From: Synechococcus sp. AG-679-D13
GTDB taxonomy: Bacteria > Cyanobacteriota > Cyanobacteriia > PCC-6307 > Cyanobiaceae
Length of the DNA: 64,000 nt
Direction: 5' to 3'
Assembly (NCBI GenBank): GCA_003210735.1
Contig: QCUM01000001.1
Span: 33,484 to 97,483, forward strand
Both the position numbers and the translations under genes were made by a program. This document shows, in pieces, positions 61,085 to 64,000 of the stretch. Each line of letters begins with the position of its first letter. The first letter of the stretch is position 1. The notes beneath the pieces were generated by a model. It ran no database searches, was not told where the DNA came from, and was given only the letters and a program-made list of their open reading frames with translations.

Positions 61085-61909
61085 TCAGGTCGAGCGATTG
61101 TCTGCTGTGTCATCGGGAGAGACGTCCACCGCAACAACGGGGAACGTCAGTTCAGCGCATTCCCGTTCGCTCATTCGACGGGTCCATGCGCCCTTAATCG
61201 GATCATTCCAACGGAAACCGGCCTCCTTGGCTTGATGGCGCTCCTCAAAGGAGACCCGAGCCCGCACCAGACGACGGGGCTCCAACCCACGCACCAACAG
61301 AGTTTCCAGATCATCACAGCGCGCAAAGACTTCGGCGAGGTAGACGCAATCGGTCAGAGCACGATGGGCAGCCCAGACCGGCACGCCATAGGACAGAGCC
61401 AGATCACGCACCGAAGGCCGTGAGCGCAGCTGGCGGTCGGCAGGCCAGCGAATGTCCTCCATCGAACAAAGCCAGGGACGCTCCAGCTGCGGAAGCTCTC
61501 CCCGGCCGAACCACTGCCGATCAAAGGCTGCGTTGTGAGCCACCAGAACATCGGCCGCTTCCACCAGGAGCAGGAACCAACGCAGTCCCTCAGACCATGG
61601 CTGGGGCAGCCGGGTTACAGCAGCAGGGATGCGATTGATCGCTTCAGCAGCATTGGTGTCGACCGGCAGCAGGAATGATTGCTGCGCCAGTACGGAGCGG
61701 GAGGCCACATCAAAAAGGATGGCGCCCACCTCAAGACAGGAATCAACCTCGGGATCAAGACCGCTGGTTTCGGTGTCAATGATCAGAAGCGAGGTGGGTC
61801 CTGAATCAAAATCTGCACGCGACTCTGGGGCAGGAACGGGCTGAGTGGCTGCAGGCGCCACCGAGAAATTCCCAAGCAGATCAAGCTGATTCCCCATGCC
61901 GTCTCCCAT
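61085..61909 (-). CDS. DnaQ-like 3'-5' exonuclease
   Basis: A 274-residue protein. From about residue 43 a DEDDh exonuclease domain shows Asp-Thr-Glu-Thr-Ser-Gly (two catalytic acids), His-Asn-Ala-Ala-Phe-Asp-Arg and His-Arg-Ala-Leu-Thr-Asp (catalytic His and Asp). The last 60 residues form a small domain with Phe-Arg-Trp-Asn ... Trp-x-Arg. It may proofread DNA or degrade nucleic acids; it is not clearly DNA polymerase III epsilon. An Asp/Gln N-terminal extension precedes the domain. ATG 61897 is an alternative start. Confidence 0.82.
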   Translation of the reverse strand: MGDGMGNQLDLLGNFSVAPAATQPVPAPESRADFDSGPTSLLIIDTETSGLDPEVDSCLEVGAILFDVASRSVLAQQSFLLPVDTNAAEAINRIPAAVTRLPQPWSEGLRWFLLLVEAADVLVAHNAAFDRQWFGRGELPQLERPWLCSMEDIRWPADRQLRSRPSVRDLALSYGVPVWAAHRALTDCVYLAEVFARCDDLETLLVRGLEPRRLVRARVSFEERHQAKEAGFRWNDPIKGAWTRRMSERECAELTFPVVAVDVSPDDTADNRST

Positions 61910-61980
61910 GGACTACCCCAAATTCTCACGCCCACTGCAAGGGCCAGGTTCTTAGGGTTTGACCGCTTGCTTGCACTTGG

Positions 61981-62436
61981 ATGGCTATCGGCATCGGTGA
62001 CTCTCTACCGGACTTCAATCTGGAGGATCAGAACGGTGAGATGAGATCTTCCGCTGCTGTGCGGGGCCGCTGGCTCGTGCTGTTTTTTTACCCCAAAGAC
62101 GACACCCCCGGATGCACGGCAGAGGCATGCAGCTTTCGGGACAACGCCGAATCATTTGATCAGCTCAATGCCGAGATCTGGGGCATCAGCGGAGACGACG
62201 GGGTGAGCCATCGGCGGTTTGCAACACGCCACAACCTCAACTTTCCGCTGCTGAGCGATCAGAACAACACGTTGCGACGCAGCATGGGTGTTCCCAAGGC
62301 GCTTGGCCTGCTGCCAGGACGAGTGACCTATGTCGTTGATGGGGAAGGGGTGATCCGCCACGTGTTCAGCAACCTGCTGGACGGTCCAGCCCACGTGCGC
62401 GAAGCACAACGGGTGATCAACGAACTGCAGGGCTGA
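61981..62436 (+). CDS. bcp: Peroxiredoxin Q / bacterioferritin comigratory protein
   Basis: A 151-residue thiol peroxidase. Peroxidatic Cys lies in Tyr-Pro-Lys-Asp-Asp-Thr-Pro-Gly-Cys-Thr near residue 43; the resolving Cys five residues later (Glu-Ala-Cys-Ser-Phe-Arg-Asp) marks the atypical PrxQ type. Reduces H2O2 and alkyl peroxides using thioredoxin. It begins at ATG 61981, divergent from the exonuclease gene. The DUF1350 gene follows 3 bp later. Confidence 0.94.
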   Translation: MAIGIGDSLPDFNLEDQNGEMRSSAAVRGRWLVLFFYPKDDTPGCTAEACSFRDNAESFDQLNAEIWGISGDDGVSHRRFATRHNLNFPLLSDQNNTLRRSMGVPKALGLLPGRVTYVVDGEGVIRHVFSNLLDGPAHVREAQRVINELQG

Positions 62437-62439
62437 GCC

Positions 62440-63165
62440 ATGCCGACATGGCGGCAGATCGGTGCGATCTGGCAGCTGAAGCCGGCCAAGCCCTGGGGTC
62501 AGATCGACTTCATCGGGGGAAGCTACCTGGCAGCCACACCCCAGGTCAGCTATCGCCGACTGCTGGAGGATCTGGCAGCCACGGGGCTGGTGGTTCATGC
62601 CTGGTCCTACGTGCCGGGATTCGACCATCAGTCCCAGGCCCGCAGCGCCTGGAGCGATTTTCGTAACGCCCGGCGGCGACTGGAACAACGCGATGGCCCC
62701 CTGTCAATCCCACTTCGGGTGGGTCACAGTCTTGGCTGCAAGCTCCACCTGCTGGCACCCGACGGTGGAAGGGGCTGTCGAGGCCTCGTATCCCTCTGTT
62801 TCAACAATTTTCAGGCGGACCGCTCCATTCCGCTCCTGGGAGAACTGGCACCTCGACTTGGCGTGGAAACGGAGTTCAGCCCTGATCCCAAGGAAACATT
62901 GCGGCTGATCCGACGTCACTACATCCAGGAACGCAACCTGGTGATTCGCTTTGGCCGCGATGAACTTGATCAGAGTCCGGAACTGCTCCAGAACCTGAAA
63001 AGCCGGCCTCTCGACTCCAGCGAAGAGCTGCATCTCCCCGGTGATCACCTCACACCGGCCAGTGCCGGGCTGCGAAGAAGCCTGTTGGGAAGCTGGGCTG
63101 ATGACCCCAAACGGGTTGACGTCACCCGAAAGATCACAGCAACCATTTCGAACTGGGCTCGCTAG
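62440..63165 (+). CDS. DUF1350-family alpha/beta-hydrolase-like protein
   Basis: A 241-residue cyanobacterial/plastid-type DUF1350 protein. An alpha/beta-hydrolase nucleophile elbow is visible as Val-Gly-His-Ser-Leu-Gly near residue 94, and Gly-Asp-His-Leu-Thr-Pro near the C-terminus could carry the catalytic His. Substrate unknown. It is co-directional with bcp at 3 bp and converges with the GH104 gene. Confidence 0.83.
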   Translation: MPTWRQIGAIWQLKPAKPWGQIDFIGGSYLAATPQVSYRRLLEDLAATGLVVHAWSYVPGFDHQSQARSAWSDFRNARRRLEQRDGPLSIPLRVGHSLGCKLHLLAPDGGRGCRGLVSLCFNNFQADRSIPLLGELAPRLGVETEFSPDPKETLRLIRRHYIQERNLVIRFGRDELDQSPELLQNLKSRPLDSSEELHLPGDHLTPASAGLRRSLLGSWADDPKRVDVTRKITATISNWAR

Positions 63166-63173
63166 GGCTCAGC

Positions 63174-63899
63174 TCAGAGTTGGGTTGCACATTCGATGCG
63201 TGAACCTCTGCAGCTGTTGAGCGGTGGCGGCGGAGTGAGCGCCAGTGCCTGACGCTTGAGATCACGGAGGCGACGCAGCTCCTTGAGGTTCACGTCGTAG
63301 AAGGTGCGCAGCTTGGTGTAGGTCTTCACCGGCTGACCGTAGTAACTGCGGCCCGCCAGGGTTGGGAAAGACGCCCACTCAGGGGCCAGCATCGCGGTGA
63401 GAACCGGCGTGAGCGAACCGGCATCGGTGAGGCCGAGGGCTTTGCGACGCTGCACAAGGAACAGAGCGCCCTGGTCCTGCGCTTCGGGCCCGAAGCCGCG
63501 AACGGGAATGTGACGCTGCACCATGTTCCAGGTGAACGGCATGAATTGATAAGCCCCCGCAGCTGCACTCGCGTAACGGGAGCTGTAAATGACGCGATTG
63601 GGATGGCGGTCCATCGATGGCATCAGCCCGCCGCCGAACATCACTCGATATCCCACATCGAAACCACCCTTCCAGGTTCCCTCAGCAAAACGAATGGTGT
63701 TGAGCAGGGCACGCCGCTCGGGGGTGATCACGTACGGAATCAACTGGGTCGGCGCCTCGTTTGGGCTGCTCAGGAGCTGCGACCGGGTATTGGGGGGAAG
63801 GAGCGCCGCTGAAGCCGGCTGAGGAAGGAAGGCGGCAATGGATCCAGCAATGACTGCAGCAACAAGGTTTCTGCGACTTGTCAAAGCATTGGACTCCAT
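63174..63899 (-). CDS. Secreted GH104/lysozyme-like peptidoglycan hydrolase
   Basis: A 241-residue exported protein: signal peptide to about residue 31 (Ala-Ser-Ala), then a lysozyme-like domain. Motifs resemble GH104 and phage-lambda-R-type transglycosylases: Phe-Ala-Glu-Gly-Thr with the likely catalytic Glu73, Gly-Tyr-Arg-Val-Met-Phe-Gly-Gly, and Ser-Ala-Ala-Gly-Ala-Tyr-Gln-Phe-Met. A Lys/Arg-rich tail and two Cys follow. It may remodel the cell wall. ATG 63899 used because it starts the signal peptide. Beyond it, to 64000, nothing is recognised. Confidence 0.83.
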   Translation of the reverse strand: MESNALTSRRNLVAAVIAGSIAAFLPQPASAALLPPNTRSQLLSSPNEAPTQLIPYVITPERRALLNTIRFAEGTWKGGFDVGYRVMFGGGLMPSMDRHPNRVIYSSRYASAAAGAYQFMPFTWNMVQRHIPVRGFGPEAQDQGALFLVQRRKALGLTDAGSLTPVLTAMLAPEWASFPTLAGRSYYGQPVKTYTKLRTFYDVNLKELRRLRDLKRQALALTPPPPLNSCRGSRIECATQL

Positions 63900-64000
63900 A
63901 AAAAAGCGTCTAATTAAATGTGAATTTGCAATTGAGAGGGAGAAACTATTCCCTCTTGAGAGCAAAAGAATACCTTTTTACTCTGAAAAGAATGTGCCGG

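Noticed and set aside
1..64000. CRISPR array, prophage, insertion sequence or integrase
   Set aside because: No direct-repeat/spacer pattern, transposase motif or integrase motif was seen in the window.

Overview
The window looks like a chromosomal segment of a marine picocyanobacterium of the Synechococcus/Prochlorococcus group, most likely a marine Synechococcus because the core genes are GC-rich. The evidence is the gene content: cytochrome c6/f assembly protein CcsA, PSII assembly protein PAM68, two high-light-inducible proteins, a class II FBP/SBP bisphosphatase (GlpX), cyanobacterial families such as DUF1350, DUF1816, CIA30 and lumenal pentapeptide proteins, and many very short genes. 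No rRNA, CRISPR array, transposase, integrase or prophage module was seen. This identification is by recognition, not by a database search.

Layout. 0-2.1 kb: an LptF/LptG-type permease and ccsA. 2.1-7.4 kb: an AT-rich stretch of small hypothetical, secreted or lipoprotein genes and gene remnants. 7.4-19.6 kb: a GC-rich carbon-metabolism core (rpe, glpX, hemA, glgC, gnd, pgl) followed by CIA30, ilvD, a degenerate uracil phosphoribosyltransferase homologue, a pentapeptide protein and a CobW-type GTPase. 19.6-21.6 kb: a second AT-rich patch of tiny genes. 21.6-28.6 kb: transporters, two short-chain dehydrogenases, a LOG-family protein and a HIT protein. 28.6-32.1 kb: an accessory patch with orphan small ORFs, two hli genes and a candidate small RNA with its own terminator. 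32.1-35.8 kb: dnaG and a DMT-family exporter.

35.8-44.2 kb is the most unusual region, visibly more AT-rich than its GC-rich flanks (dnaG on one side, ruvA on the other). All its genes lie on the minus strand. An upstream operon encodes an Mrp/Mnh-type Na+/H+ antiporter (C, D, E, F, G, MbhD-like and B-like subunits, without the large MnhA N-terminal module), a six-TM potassium channel and a ComA/HSA32-family phosphosulfolactate synthase homologue. After a gap holding a good sigma70-type promoter, a second unit encodes a periplasmic amino-acid-type binding protein, an SLC1 (sodium:dicarboxylate) symporter and a lipoprotein, each overlapping the next. I infer a Na+/K+ homeostasis island in which the antiporter could maintain the sodium gradient that drives a binding-protein-assisted secondary transporter.

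44.2-64 kb returns to core genes: ruvA, rpsO, PAM68, dnaE, gatA, a TrmH-family methyltransferase with a long Arg/Gly-rich extension, Mini-RNase III, a STAS protein, carA, trpD, an ABC exporter, msrA, tRNA-Pro(GGG), pstS, a DnaQ-like exonuclease, PrxQ, a DUF1350 hydrolase and a secreted GH104 lysozyme-like protein.
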